In this document: positions 48,976 to 60,868 of the stretch, piece by piece
Numbering within the stretch: position 1 is the first letter of the stretch
How the letters are laid out: each line of letters opens with the position of its first letter
Origin: Pseudomonas sp. JAI120
Lineage (GTDB): Bacteria; Pseudomonadota; Gammaproteobacteria; Pseudomonadales; Pseudomonadaceae
Direction of reading: 5' to 3'
Length of the DNA: 64,000 nt
NCBI RefSeq assembly: GCF_014207255.1
Contig: NZ_JACHCZ010000002.1
Location: 1-64,000, forward strand
Made by a program: the position numbers and the translations under genes
Notes under the pieces: generated by a model
What the model was told of the DNA's origin: nothing
The model's input: only the letters and a program-made list of their open reading frames with translations
The model's database searches: none

Positions 48976-50070
48976 TCACAAAACCGCTTTCGGGTAAGAG
49001 CCCAGCACCTTGAGCGCCACGGCTTCCTGACTGATCTTCTCCAGCACACCCTTGACCAGCGGATCGCGGTGGTGGCCGATGAAGTCGATAAAGAACACGT
49101 AGGTCCACTTACCGCTGCGCGAAGGACGCGTCTCGATGCGCGTCAGGTCAATCCCGTTGTCGTGGAACGGCACCAGCAGCTCATGCAGCGCGCCGGGCTT
49201 GTTGCTCATGGAGACGATGATCGAAGTCTTGTCGTCGCCGGTCGGCGGCACTTCCTGGCTGCCGATCATCAGGAAGCGCGTGGAGTTGTCCGGGCGATCC
49301 TCGATTTTCTCGGCCAGGCGCGTCAGGCCATACAGGCCAGCCGCCATATCACCGGCGATCGCCGCCGAATTCCACTCACCCTTGACCCGCTTGGCCGCTT
49401 CGGCGTTGCTGGACACCGCCACGCGCTCGACATTCGGGTAATGGGCGTCCAGCCACTTGCGGCACTGGGCCAGGGACTGGGCATGGGAATAGATGCGGCT
49501 GATGCTGTCGGTCTTGGTGTTCTCACCCACCAGCAGGTGATGGTGGATGCGCAGCTCGACTTCGCCGCAGATCACCATATCGTGCTCAAGGAAGCTGTCC
49601 AGCGTGTGGTTGACCGCGCCTTCGGTGGAGTTTTCCACCGGCACCACGCCAAAGTTCACCGCGCCGGCCGCCACTTCACGGAACACCTCGTCGATGGCCG
49701 CCATTGGTTTGCTGATCACCGCGTGGCCGAAGTGCTTCATGGCCGCCGCTTGGGTGAAGGTGCCTTCCGGGCCGAGGTAAGCCACTTTCAGTGGCTGCTC
49801 CAGCGCCAGGCACGACGACATGATTTCACGGAACAACCGCGCCATCTCTTCGTTGCCCAACGGCCCCTTGTTGCGCTCCATCACGCGCTTGAGCACCTGG
49901 GCTTCACGCTCCGGCCGGTAGAACACCGGCACTTCGCCTTCTGCCAGGGACGCCATCTTCACCCGTGCCACTTCCTGGGCGCAGCGCGCACGCTCACTGA
50001 TCAGCTCCAGGACTTTCTCGTCCAGGCTGTCAATGCGTACACGCAGGGCCTTGAGTTCTTGTTCAGACAT
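48976..50070 (-). CDS. pheA: P-protein: chorismate mutase/prephenate dehydratase
   Basis: 364 residues. Residues 1-90 are an AroQ chorismate mutase (LKALRVRIDSLDEKVLELISERARCAQEVARVK). Residues about 95-270 are prephenate dehydratase (VAYLGPEGTFTQAAAMKHFG, VPVENSTEGAVNHTLD, NSTRFLMIG). The C-terminal ACT domain has KPGALHELLVPF and LTRIETRPSRSGKWTYVFFI and binds phenylalanine for feedback inhibition. The start codon shares one base with the serC stop (TAATG). Confidence 0.97.
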   Translation of the reverse strand: MSEQELKALRVRIDSLDEKVLELISERARCAQEVARVKMASLAEGEVPVFYRPEREAQVLKRVMERNKGPLGNEEMARLFREIMSSCLALEQPLKVAYLGPEGTFTQAAAMKHFGHAVISKPMAAIDEVFREVAAGAVNFGVVPVENSTEGAVNHTLDSFLEHDMVICGEVELRIHHHLLVGENTKTDSISRIYSHAQSLAQCRKWLDAHYPNVERVAVSSNAEAAKRVKGEWNSAAIAGDMAAGLYGLTRLAEKIEDRPDNSTRFLMIGSQEVPPTGDDKTSIIVSMSNKPGALHELLVPFHDNGIDLTRIETRPSRSGKWTYVFFIDFIGHHRDPLVKGVLEKISQEAVALKVLGSYPKAVL

Positions 50071-51155
50071 TAGCCGTGTTCCTTTTCGAACTCTGCCATG
50101 TAGGCAACCAGCGCGTTGATCGCGTGGATGTCGACAGCGTTGTAGATGGAGGCGCGCATGCCACCTACCGAGCGGTGACCCTTGAGGTTCAGCAGGCCAC
50201 GCGCGTCGGCACCGGCCAGGAATGGCTTGTCCAGGCGGTCGTCAGCCAGGCGGAACGGCACGTTCATCCACGAGCGATCGGTCAGGTTGATCGGGTTGCT
50301 GTACAGACCGCTGGCGTCGATGAAGTCGTACAGGGTGCGCTTCTTCTCTTCGTTGAGCTTGCCCATGGCGGCGACACCGCCTTGCTCCTTCAACCACTCG
50401 AACACCAGGCCCGACAGGTACCAGGCGAAGGCCGGCGGGGTGTTGTACATCGAGCCGTTGTCGGCTGCGACCTTGAAGTTGAGCATGGTCGGGCACAATG
50501 AACGGGCGCGACCCAGCAGGTCTTCACGGACGATGTTGACCAGGATGCCGCTCGGGCCGATGTTCTTCTGCGCGCCGGCGTAGATCATGCCGTAGCGCGA
50601 CACGTCGATAGGCCGCGAGAGGATGTCCGAGGACATGTCGCACACCAGCGGAACGTCGCCGACTTCCGGCACCCAGTCGAACTCCAGGCCGCCAATGGTT
50701 TCGTTCGCCACGTAGTGCACGTAGGCCGCATCCTTGGACAACTTCCATTCGTTCTGACCGGGAATGGCGAAGTAATCGTAGGGCTTGGCGGTGCCGGCCA
50801 CGTTGACGTGACCGTAGCGCGAGGCCTCTTCAATAGCCTTCTGCCCCCAGATACCGGTGTCGATGTAGTCGGCAGTGCCGTCTTCCGGCAGCAGGTTCAG
50901 CGGGATCTGGGCGAACTGTTGGCTCGCGCCGCCTTGCAGGAACAGCACTTTGTAATTGGATGGGATGTCGAGCAAGTCGCGCAGGTCCTGCTCAGCCTTG
51001 GTGGCAATGGACACGAACTCATCGCTGCGATGGCTCATTTCCATCACGGAGAGGCCTTTTCCATGCCAGTCGAGGAGTTCACCCTGCGCACGCTGCAGGA
51101 CTGCTTCAGGAAGCGCCGCGGGACCGGCACAGAAGTTATAGGCTCTCTTGCTCAC
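50070..51155 (-). CDS. serC: Phosphoserine aminotransferase
   Basis: 361 residues from a GTG start (VSKRAYNFCAGPAALPEAVL), a GAGAG element lies about 7 bases upstream; an ATG much further upstream lies across a REP element and was rejected. PLP motifs: SHRSDEF, GGASQQFAQIPLNL, CDMSSDILSRPID, YAGAQKNIGPSG (Lys). It makes 3-phosphoserine and also acts in pyridoxal phosphate synthesis. First of the aromatic genes after gyrA, with a REP pair and gyrA's terminator before it. Confidence 0.97.
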   Translation of the reverse strand: MSKRAYNFCAGPAALPEAVLQRAQGELLDWHGKGLSVMEMSHRSDEFVSIATKAEQDLRDLLDIPSNYKVLFLQGGASQQFAQIPLNLLPEDGTADYIDTGIWGQKAIEEASRYGHVNVAGTAKPYDYFAIPGQNEWKLSKDAAYVHYVANETIGGLEFDWVPEVGDVPLVCDMSSDILSRPIDVSRYGMIYAGAQKNIGPSGILVNIVREDLLGRARSLCPTMLNFKVAADNGSMYNTPPAFAWYLSGLVFEWLKEQGGVAAMGKLNEEKKRTLYDFIDASGLYSNPINLTDRSWMNVPFRLADDRLDKPFLAGADARGLLNLKGHRSVGGMRASIYNAVDIHAINALVAYMAEFEKEHG

Positions 51156-51194
51156 ATCCAATCTCTCTGATCTGGTGGGACTGAAATCAAACAC

Positions 51195-51295
51195 TGCAGG
51201 AGCGAGCTTGCTCGCGAAAAACCCGAGAGCGCAAGGGCGCATCAGGCAGCTCGCGTTATCGTTGACGATTTTCGCGAGCAAGCTCGCTCCTACAG
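51195..51295. repeat. REP pair of a second family between gyrA and serC
   Basis: TGCAGGAGCGAGCTTGCTCG (from 51195) and its inverted partner CGCGAGCAAGCTCGCTCCTA (ending near 51293) flank about 45 bases. The core GAGCGAGCTTGCTCGC differs from the GGGAGGGGCTTGCCCCC family elsewhere in the window, so two REP families coexist. Confidence 0.9.
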
Positions 51296-51322
51296 GGGGC
51301 GGCGTTGTTCTTTCAAAGGGGA

Positions 51323-51357
51323 CAAACAACAAGGGGGCGAATCTTCATCCGCCCCCT
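51323..51357 (-). terminator. Terminator after gyrA
   Basis: AGGGGGCG (51332-51339) pairs with CGCCCCCT (51350-51357); on the minus strand the stem is followed by TGTTGTTTGT. It lies 10 bases after the gyrA stop. Confidence 0.8.
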
Positions 51358-51367
51358 GTGTGTCCGC

Positions 51368-54022
<2,655 letters not shown>

Positions 54023-54445
54023 GAGAAGCCTGATTCCTTTTTCGGGTGAAACCTCGTCGCATCCATATGGGACGAACGAAGCTCGCCGTTGCCGGCACAC
54101 TGCCTGACAACGACTTACGACAAATCAACGAGTTATGACACGGATCTGCACGTTATGGGCAACCCCTGGGGGTGGCCCTGGAAACCGCCGGATGTTATCA
54201 CAATCGCCGCCACGCACCTATCCCCCTGATGCGCATGGATACTAGTAATTTGACGGATGACAGGCTTGAGGGGGACGAGAGGGGCTCAGAGATGGGGTGG
54301 TGCTTTTTTTTGAGGGCGGATCTGAGGGTTTTATTGACTTTCAGAGCCAATCGGGGGCAAGCCCCTTCCCACATTTTGACTGTGTTCACAATTCAAGTGT
54401 GGGAGGGGCTTGCCCCCGATAGCCATTTCACAGACACCACCGCCC
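54023..54445. other. Gap gyrA/mtnA with gyrA promoter and REP pair
   Basis: 423 bases without a gene. It holds the upstream region of gyrA (right of 54023), an A/T-rich middle and a REP pair at 54351-54421 close to the end of mtnA. Frames of up to about 130 codons on the plus strand have no support. Confidence 0.55.
54351..54421. repeat. REP pair after mtnA
   Basis: TCGGGGGCAAGCCCCTTCCC from 54351 and GGGAGGGGCTTGCCCCCGAT ending 54420 form an inverted pair with about 25 bases between. One copy has CTTCCC instead of CTCCC, a single-base change. Confidence 0.9.
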
Positions 54446-55516
54446 TCAATGCAGCCGCTTACGGCACATCAACTTGGCCAATTTCGCCGTATCCGGCCGC
54501 TCAACCACGCCCTTCTCAGTCACAATCACATCAATCAAGTCGGCCGGCGTTACATCAAATACCGGATTAAACGCATTAACCTCCAAGCGCTGCCCCATCA
54601 TTTCCAGCAACTCGCCGGGATCGCGCTCCTCCAAGGAGACATCGTCACCAGTGGCCATCATCAGGTCCAGGGTCGAACTCGGCGCCACTACCATGAAACG
54701 CACGCCGTGATGCATGGCGCACACCGCCAATTGATAGGTGCCGATCTTGCTGATCACATCGCCATTGGCGGCAATGCAATCGGCGCCGACGATCACCCAG
54801 GTGATGCCCTTGGTCTTGAGGATATGCGCGCCGGCCGAGTCGGCATTCACTGTGACGGGGATCCCCTCGCCCGCCAGCTCCCAGGCGGTCAGCCGCGAGC
54901 CTTGCAGCCATGGGCGGGTTTCATTGACGTAGACGTGCTCGACCAAGCCTTCCAGGAAGGCGGCACGAATCACCCCGAGGGCCGTGCCGACACCGCCCGT
55001 CGCCAAGGCGCCAGCGTTGCCATGGGTCAAAATCGCCTGAACGTTGCCCTGATGCTTGCGAATCCGCTCAACGCCCAACTGGGCCATGACGAGGTTGGCT
55101 TCCCGGTCGCTTTCATGGATAGCAATAGCTTCGGCTTCCAGCACCGCCAGCGGATCGGCGTGCTTCTTGACGCGGTCCAGGCGATCGCGCATGCGCTTGA
55201 GCGCCCAGAACAGGTTCGAGGCGGTCGGACGAGTATCGGCCAGTAGCGCGTAGTCCTCTTCCCAGGCGGCCTGCCAGTCACCGCCCTCGGCGATGCGCTC
55301 ACGAGCGGCAAGCACCAGGCCATAGGCCGCGCTGATGCCGATCGCCGGTGCACCACGCACCACCATGGCGCGAATGGCCGCAGCCACTTCATCGACCGTG
55401 GAGCAGGCCACCCAGCGTTCCTGGGACGGCAAGGCGCGTTGATCGAGCAGGTGCAGCGTGCCATCACGCCAATCGATGGCCTTCACTTTCTCCGCTGCCA
55501 ACAGTCGATCGCGCAT
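54446..55516 (-). CDS. mtnA: Methylthioribose-1-phosphate isomerase (MtnA)
   Basis: 356 residues: [20 protein letters not shown], the [20 protein letters not shown] block, [37 protein letters not shown] with Asp246, and [17 protein letters not shown]. MtnA converts methylthioribose-1-P to methylthioribulose-1-P in methionine salvage. The expected Cys of the THCNAG motif is Gly166 here (see findings). It is divergent from mtaD, with 109 bases between them. Confidence 0.92.
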   Translation of the reverse strand: MRDRLLAAEKVKAIDWRDGTLHLLDQRALPSQERWVACSTVDEVAAAIRAMVVRGAPAIGISAAYGLVLAARERIAEGGDWQAAWEEDYALLADTRPTASNLFWALKRMRDRLDRVKKHADPLAVLEAEAIAIHESDREANLVMAQLGVERIRKHQGNVQAILTHGNAGALATGGVGTALGVIRAAFLEGLVEHVYVNETRPWLQGSRLTAWELAGEGIPVTVNADSAGAHILKTKGITWVIVGADCIAANGDVISKIGTYQLAVCAMHHGVRFMVVAPSSTLDLMMATGDDVSLEERDPGELLEMMGQRLEVNAFNPVFDVTPADLIDVIVTEKGVVERPDTAKLAKLMCRKRLH

Positions 55517-55625
55517 CCGTCACCCCGTACTCATCAACAAAAGCCGCCGATTATAGCGATCCGCCAGCCAGGACGCTCGGGTATACTTCGCGCTTCTTTT
55601 ATAGCTGCCCGGGAAGAAGCCTGCG

Positions 55626-56957
55626 ATGACCTCCACTGCCGCCCCGCTCGACTTATTGCTACTGCCAACCTGGCTGGTACCTGTCGAACCCGCCGGCGTA
55701 GTGCTCAAGGAACATGGCGTGGGCATCCGCGATGGGCGTATCGCCTTTATCGGTCCACGGGCTGCGGCGTTGAAGCTTTCGGCCACGCAAGTGCGCGAAC
55801 TGCCGGGCATGCTGCTCAGTCCCGGCCTGATCAACGCCCACGGGCATGCGGCGATGAGCCTGTTTCGCGGCATGGCCGATGACCTGCCCTTGATGACCTG
55901 GCTGGAAAAACACATCTGGCCCGCCGAAGCCAAGTGGGTCGACGAGGCCTTCGTGCGTGACGGCACCGACCTGGCCATTGCCGAGCAGCTCAAGGGCGGC
56001 ATTACCTGCTTCTCGGACATGTACTTCTACCCCAAGGTCGCCAGCGATTGCGTGCACAACAGCGGCATGCGTGCGCAAATTGCGATTCCGATCCTCGATT
56101 TCCCGATTCCCGGCGCCAGCACCGCCGATGAGGCGATCCGCCAGGGCATCGAGCTGTTTGGCGACCTCAAGCACCACCCGCGCATCAAGATCACCTTCGG
56201 TCCCCATGCGCCCTACACCGTGTGCGATGCCAACCTGGAAAAGATCCGGGTAATCGCCGAAGAGCTGGACGCCGCGATCCATATGCATGTGCATGAAACC
56301 GCTTTCGAGGTACAACAGGCCGTCGAACAGACCGGTGAACGACCATTGGCGCGCCTGGGACGCCTCGGCCTGCTGGGCCCGCGCTTCCAGGCCGTTCATA
56401 TGACCCAAATCAGCGAGGACGACCTGGCTTTGCTGGTAGAAAGCAACACCAGCGTCATCCATTGCCCGGAATCGAACCTGAAACTGGCCAGCGGCTTTTG
56501 CCCGGTAGAGCGTCTGTGGCAGGCAGGGGTCAATGTGGCCATCGGCACCGACGGCGCCGCCAGCAACAACGACCTGGACCTGCTGGGTGAAACCCGTACC
56601 GCCGCGATGCTGGCCAAGGCCGTCGCGGGTTCGGCCACTGCCCTGGATGCCCACCGTGCGCTGCGCATGGCTACGCTCAACGGTGCACGTGCCATGGGCC
56701 TGGAAAGCGAAATCGGCTCCCTGGAAGTGGGCAAGGCGGCGGATATGGTCGCGTTCGATCTGACGGGGCTGGCGCAACAACCGATCTACGATCCGGTCTC
56801 ACAGCTTATATATGCCACCGGACGCGATTGCGTGAAACACCTTTGGGTCGCCGGCAAGCAGTTGCTCGACGACCGGCAACTCACCCGCATGGATGAACAA
56901 CAGTTGACCGCCACGGCCATTGCCTGGGGAAAACGCATCAGCGGGCACACCGAATAA
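55626..56957 (+). CDS. mtaD: 5'-methylthioadenosine/S-adenosylhomocysteine deaminase (TRZ/ATZ family)
   Basis: 443 residues, amidohydrolase. [19 protein letters not shown] gives the metal His72 and His74, [13 protein letters not shown] a further His, [10 protein letters not shown] the next, and [18 protein letters not shown] the metal Asp. In P. aeruginosa the MtaD of this type deaminates MTA to methylthioinosine. Its neighbour mtnA acts later in the same salvage pathway. It is followed 64 bases later by ubiG. Confidence 0.9.
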   Translation: MTSTAAPLDLLLLPTWLVPVEPAGVVLKEHGVGIRDGRIAFIGPRAAALKLSATQVRELPGMLLSPGLINAHGHAAMSLFRGMADDLPLMTWLEKHIWPAEAKWVDEAFVRDGTDLAIAEQLKGGITCFSDMYFYPKVASDCVHNSGMRAQIAIPILDFPIPGASTADEAIRQGIELFGDLKHHPRIKITFGPHAPYTVCDANLEKIRVIAEELDAAIHMHVHETAFEVQQAVEQTGERPLARLGRLGLLGPRFQAVHMTQISEDDLALLVESNTSVIHCPESNLKLASGFCPVERLWQAGVNVAIGTDGAASNNDLDLLGETRTAAMLAKAVAGSATALDAHRALRMATLNGARAMGLESEIGSLEVGKAADMVAFDLTGLAQQPIYDPVSQLIYATGRDCVKHLWVAGKQLLDDRQLTRMDEQQLTATAIAWGKRISGHTE

Positions 56958-57021
56958 CGCCGGCTCTGAACCTGCGTGTTCAGGACCGACAAACCGATTT
57001 ATCAGATTTAGAGGATTCACC

Positions 57022-57720
57022 ATGAGCAACGTCGACCACGCCGAAATCGCCAAGTTTGAAGCCCTGGCCCACCGCTGGTGGGACCGCGAAAGCGAGTTCA
57101 AGCCCCTGCACGACATCAACCCGCTGCGGGTCAACTGGATTGACGAACGCGTCAACCTGGCCGGCAAGAAGGTGCTGGACGTCGGTTGCGGCGGCGGCAT
57201 CCTCAGCGAAGCCATGGCCCAGCGCGGCGCGACCGTGATGGGAATCGACATGGGCGAAGCGCCGCTGGCCGTGGCCCAGTTGCACCAGTTGGAATCCGGT
57301 GTGAGCGTGGAATATCGCCAGATCACCGCCGAAGCCCTGGCCGAAGAAATGCCAGAGCAGTTCGACGTGGTCACCTGTCTGGAAATGCTGGAGCACGTGC
57401 CAGACCCCTCCTCAGTGATCCGCGCCTGCTTCCGCATGGTCAAGCCGGGCGGCCAGGTGTTCTTCTCCACCATCAACCGCAACCCCAAGGCCTACCTGTT
57501 GGCGATCATCGGCGCCGAATACATCATGAAGCTGCTGCCGCGCGGCACCCACGATTTCAAGAAATTCATTCGCCCTTCCGAACTGGGTGCGTGGAGCCGC
57601 CAGGCCGGACTGACCGTCAAGGACATCATCGGCCTGACCTACAACCCGCTGACCAAGCACTACAAGCTGGCAAGCGACGTTGACGTCAACTACATGATCC
57701 AGACCCTGCGCGAGGAATAA
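57022..57720 (+). CDS. ubiG: Ubiquinone O-methyltransferase
   Basis: 232 residues from [20 protein letters not shown] with AGAGGA upstream; an in-frame ATG at 56920 lies inside mtaD and was rejected. SAM site [31 protein letters not shown] and [18 protein letters not shown] are typical UbiG motifs. It carries out both O-methylations of ubiquinone synthesis. mupP follows after 4 bases. Confidence 0.97.
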   Translation: MSNVDHAEIAKFEALAHRWWDRESEFKPLHDINPLRVNWIDERVNLAGKKVLDVGCGGGILSEAMAQRGATVMGIDMGEAPLAVAQLHQLESGVSVEYRQITAEALAEEMPEQFDVVTCLEMLEHVPDPSSVIRACFRMVKPGGQVFFSTINRNPKAYLLAIIGAEYIMKLLPRGTHDFKKFIRPSELGAWSRQAGLTVKDIIGLTYNPLTKHYKLASDVDVNYMIQTLREE

Positions 57721-57724
57721 GCCT

Positions 57725-58396
57725 GTGAAGTTGCGAGCGGTTCTCTTCGACATGGACGGTACCCTCCTGGACACCGCGCCGGACTTTATCGCCATCTGCC
57801 AGGCCATGCGTGCCGACCGTGGCCTGCCACCGATCAACGACCAGCACATCCGCGATGAAATCTCCGGCGGTGCGCGGGCGATGGTCGCCGTGACCTTCTC
57901 GATGGACCCGGAAACGCCTGGCTTTGAAGAACTGCGTCTGGAATTCCTCGAGCGTTACCTGAAAGGTTGCGCCGTCCACAGCAAATTGTTCGACGGCATG
58001 GCCGAGCTTCTGGAAGACATCGAGAAGGCCAAGCTGATCTGGGGCGTCGTCACCAACAAGCCACTGCGCTTTGCCGAGCCGATCATGCAGCAGTTGGGCC
58101 TCGCCGAGCGTTCGGCCCTGCTGATCTGCCCGGACCACGTGAAAAACAGCAAGCCGGACCCGGAGCCGATGATCCTGGCGTGCAAGATGCTCGACCTGGA
58201 CCCGGCCAGCGTGTTGTTCGTGGGCGATGACCTGCGCGACATCGAGTCCGGCCGCGACGCCGGCACCCGCACGGCGGCGGTGACTTATGGCTATATCCAC
58301 CCGGATGACAACCCACGCCACTGGGGCGCGGATGTGGTGGTGGATCACCCGCTGGAACTGCGCAAGGTGCTGGATAACGCATTGTGCAGTTGCTGA
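57725..58396 (+). CDS. mupP: MupP-like phosphatase (HAD family)
   Basis: 223 residues with a GTG start at 57725 ([20 protein letters not shown]). HAD motifs: DMDGT with the nucleophile Asp, [37 protein letters not shown]. It is annotated widely as phosphoglycolate phosphatase, but the copy at this locus (after ubiG, before yciK) in Pseudomonas is MupP, an N-acetylmuramic acid 6-phosphate phosphatase of cell-wall recycling and fosfomycin resistance. The assignment here is by position and sequence type. Confidence 0.85.
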   Translation: MKLRAVLFDMDGTLLDTAPDFIAICQAMRADRGLPPINDQHIRDEISGGARAMVAVTFSMDPETPGFEELRLEFLERYLKGCAVHSKLFDGMAELLEDIEKAKLIWGVVTNKPLRFAEPIMQQLGLAERSALLICPDHVKNSKPDPEPMILACKMLDLDPASVLFVGDDLRDIESGRDAGTRTAAVTYGYIHPDDNPRHWGADVVVDHPLELRKVLDNALCSC

Positions 58397-58420
58397 TGGC
58401 TCACCGGCCTTACTGATTGA

Positions 58421-58470
58421 TGAAGATCCAAATGTGGGAGGGGCTTGCCCCCTCCCACAGAGGATCTTCA
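58421..58470. repeat. REP palindrome extended by flanking repeat (hairpin)
   Basis: A compact REP palindrome (TGTGGGAGGGGC...CCCTCCCACA, 58433-58459) is framed by TGAAGATCC (58421-58429) and GGATCTTCA (58462-58470), giving a 50-base near-perfect hairpin. It lies between mupP and yciK and could act as terminator. Confidence 0.85.
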
Positions 58471-58521
58471 GCGTTTTCCAGATTGGTGTTTGTAACCTGC
58501 TGAATTCTGTCGAGGCTTTTT

Positions 58522-59262
58522 ATGTTTGATTACTCTGCACGTCCAGAACTGCTCAAAGGCCGGGTCATCCTGGTGACCGGCGCCGGTCGCGGGATTGGTG
58601 CGGCGGCGGCGAAAACCTACGCTGCCCATGGCGCCACCGTACTGTTGCTGGGCAAGACCGAAGCCAACCTGGCCCAGGTGTATGACGAGATCGAAGCGGC
58701 CGGCCACGCGCAGCCAGTGGTGATCCCCTTCAACCTGGAGACCGCCCTGCCCCATCAATACGATGAGCTGGCAGCGATGATCGAAAAAGAATTCGGCCAC
58801 CTCGATGGCCTGCTGCACAACGCATCGATCATTGGCCCACGTACGCCGATCGAGCAGTTGTCCGGCGAGAACTTCATGCGGGTGATGCACATCAACGTCA
58901 ATGCGATGTTCATGCTCACCAGCACGTTGCTGCCGCTGCTCAAGCTGTCCCAGGATGCGTCGGTGGTGTTCACCTCCAGCAGCGTCGGGCGTAAGGGCCG
59001 GGCGTATTGGGGGGCTTATGGTGTGTCGAAATTTGCCACTGAAGGCTTGATGCAAACCCTGGCGGATGAGCTCGAAGACGTGGCTGCGGTAAGGGCCAAC
59101 AGCATCAACCCGGGCGGCACGCGCACCAGCATGCGGGCCCAGGCGTATCCAGGGGAGAACCCGATGGAAAGGCCGGCACCGGAAGAGATCATGCCGGTGT
59201 ACCTGTACCTGATGGGGCCGGACAGTACCGGCATCAATGGGCAGGCGTTTGACGCGCAGTAA
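58522..59262 (+). CDS. yciK: YciK-like short-chain dehydrogenase
   Basis: 246 residues: LVTGAGRGIGAAAAKTYAAHGA (NADP loop), HNASIIGPRTPIEQ, SSSVGRKGRAYWGAYGVSKFATEGL (Ser, Tyr, Lys catalytic residues) and NSINPGGTRTSMRAQAYPGE. This is the YciK group of SDRs, which lies with ubiG and mupP in Pseudomonas. Substrate not established. Confidence 0.92.
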   Translation: MFDYSARPELLKGRVILVTGAGRGIGAAAAKTYAAHGATVLLLGKTEANLAQVYDEIEAAGHAQPVVIPFNLETALPHQYDELAAMIEKEFGHLDGLLHNASIIGPRTPIEQLSGENFMRVMHINVNAMFMLTSTLLPLLKLSQDASVVFTSSSVGRKGRAYWGAYGVSKFATEGLMQTLADELEDVAAVRANSINPGGTRTSMRAQAYPGENPMERPAPEEIMPVYLYLMGPDSTGINGQAFDAQ

Positions 59263-59282
59263 CAACTGACACAACCGGAACT

Positions 59283-59331
59283 AAATGTGGGAGGGGCGGT
59301 GCGACGATTCGACTTGCCCCCTCCCACATTT
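59283..59331. repeat. REP hairpin with long internal segment
   Basis: AAATGTGGGAGGGG and CCCCTCCCACATTT flank about 20 bases containing GGTGCGACGATTCGACTT. The ends are the common REP arm, the inside is a different, recurrent Pseudomonas REP head. It lies between convergent yciK and the ABC operon. Confidence 0.8.
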
Positions 59332-59353
59332 GTATTGCGGTGTTCTCTGGCTC

Positions 59354-60868
59354 TTAGTTCTTCACCACTTCCTCAAGGGTGAAGCGCCCCAGCGGGTTTT
59401 GCAGGAAGTTGCTCACATTCTTGCGTGAGATGTTGATGTACGGGCTGTAGTACAGGTCGATCCAGTTCACATCCTGTTTCGCCAGTTTCTGCAACTCCAC
59501 ATACATCTGCTCACGCTTGACCGGGTCGGCCTCAATGCGCGCCGCTGCGACCAAGTCCTTGACCTTGTCATTCTTGTAGCGGGTCATGTAGTTCTGGTTG
59601 GTGTCGTGGCCAAGCACGAAGGTGGTCTTCTGGTCCGGGTCGAGGATGTCGTTGGTCCAGTACATCACCGAAATATCGTACTCACCGTCCACCAGCATCT
59701 GCCAGCTTTGGGTCGGGTCGACTTTCTGCAGGTTGGCGGTCACACCGACCTTGGCCAACTGGTCCTTGATGATCACAGCGATCTGCTCGTCGGCTTCGTT
59801 GCCGGCGTTGACCACATAGTTGAGCTTCAAGTCCTTCGCGCCAGCCTTTTCCAACAGCTGCTTGGCGGCGGTCGGGTCATACGGGCGTTGCAGGTTGTTG
59901 GCGTAGTGGAACAACGAGCCTTTCGGGATGTAGGAATAGGCCACCGTGCCTTGACCGTAAGTGGCGGTTTTCACCAGCGACTGTTTGTCGATCGCCATGT
60001 CCAGCGCCTCGCGCACTTCCTGCTTGGCCAGCAGGCCGTGGGCGTGGTTGATCAGCAGGTGATCTTCACGGGTGGACGGGTCGGAGTGGATCACCACGTT
60101 CTTGTCTTTCTTCAGTTCCTCAACCCGGGAAAACGGTACGAAGATCGCCGTGTCCAACTCGTTGTTCTGCACCATGCGCATCCGCGTGTTGTCGTCGGTC
60201 ACGGAGACCCACTCCACGCCGTCCAGGCTGACCTTCTTGGCCTGCCAGAAATTCGGGTTCTTCTTCAGGATGACCCGGTCGCCCTTGCGCCATTCGTCCA
60301 CGGTAAACGCGCCGGAGGTCACCGGATTTTCGGAGTAGGCGTCTTCCCCCATTTTGGTCATGGCTTTTTCCGACAGGATCGAAACCGTCGGCGAGGCCAG
60401 TTGCGACAGGAAAGCTACCGCCGGAGTCTTCAGCGTGACGACCAGGGTGTGCGGGTCTGATGCCTTGGCCGTGTTGATCAGGTTGAACGGATCAGCCCAC
60501 AACGAGGCCTTGTTGTCGCGGATACGCAGCAGGCTGAACGCCGCGTCCTCGGCAGTGATTGGCGAGCCATCGGAGAACTTCGCATCTCGCAGTTTGAACG
60601 TGTAGGTCAGGCCGTCCTTGGAGATGTCCCAGCTTTCAGCCAGGCCCGGCTCCATCTTGGTGCCCAGGTTATCCACGCGTACCAGGGTGTCGTAGACGTT
60701 GGCGAATACCCAGGTATCGCGGTTTTGCGCGCTTTTGATCGGGTCGAACGTGGTGCTGTCTTCACGGCAGCCGATGGTGAGGACGCCGGCGGCCTGGGCC
60801 AGGCCGGCGGTCAGCGACCAAGCTGTCAACGTGGCAGCGGCAAGCAACTTCAAGTGGCGGGATTGCAT
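59354..60868 (-). CDS. ABC transporter substrate-binding protein (peptide/nickel type)
   Basis: 504 residues with an N-terminal signal peptide (MQSRHLKLLAAATLTAWSLT, ending before residue 28) and a periplasmic SBP_bac_5 domain: FDPIKSAQNRDTWVFANVYDTLVRVD, TYTFKLRDAKFSDGSPITAEDAAFSL, and a TFVLGHDTNQNYMTRYKN part. It binds a peptide, opine-like compound or nickel chelate for the ABC system encoded next to it. It is the last gene of the operon; its first 19 bases overlap the end of the second ATPase gene, so translation is coupled. Confidence 0.92.
   Translation of the reverse strand: MQSRHLKLLAAATLTAWSLTAGLAQAAGVLTIGCREDSTTFDPIKSAQNRDTWVFANVYDTLVRVDNLGTKMEPGLAESWDISKDGLTYTFKLRDAKFSDGSPITAEDAAFSLLRIRDNKASLWADPFNLINTAKASDPHTLVVTLKTPAVAFLSQLASPTVSILSEKAMTKMGEDAYSENPVTSGAFTVDEWRKGDRVILKKNPNFWQAKKVSLDGVEWVSVTDDNTRMRMVQNNELDTAIFVPFSRVEELKKDKNVVIHSDPSTREDHLLINHAHGLLAKQEVREALDMAIDKQSLVKTATYGQGTVAYSYIPKGSLFHYANNLQRPYDPTAAKQLLEKAGAKDLKLNYVVNAGNEADEQIAVIIKDQLAKVGVTANLQKVDPTQSWQMLVDGEYDISVMYWTNDILDPDQKTTFVLGHDTNQNYMTRYKNDKVKDLVAAARIEADPVKREQMYVELQKLAKQDVNWIDLYYSPYINISRKNVSNFLQNPLGRFTLEEVVKN

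Noticed and set aside
47629..50073. An 814-codon plus-strand frame opposite hisC/pheA
   Set aside because: Antisense shadow of conserved genes with His/Arg/Gln-rich composition.
54172..54570. Plus-strand ORF across the gyrA-mtnA gap
   Set aside because: It runs through the REP pair and into mtnA on the opposite strand; no support as a gene.
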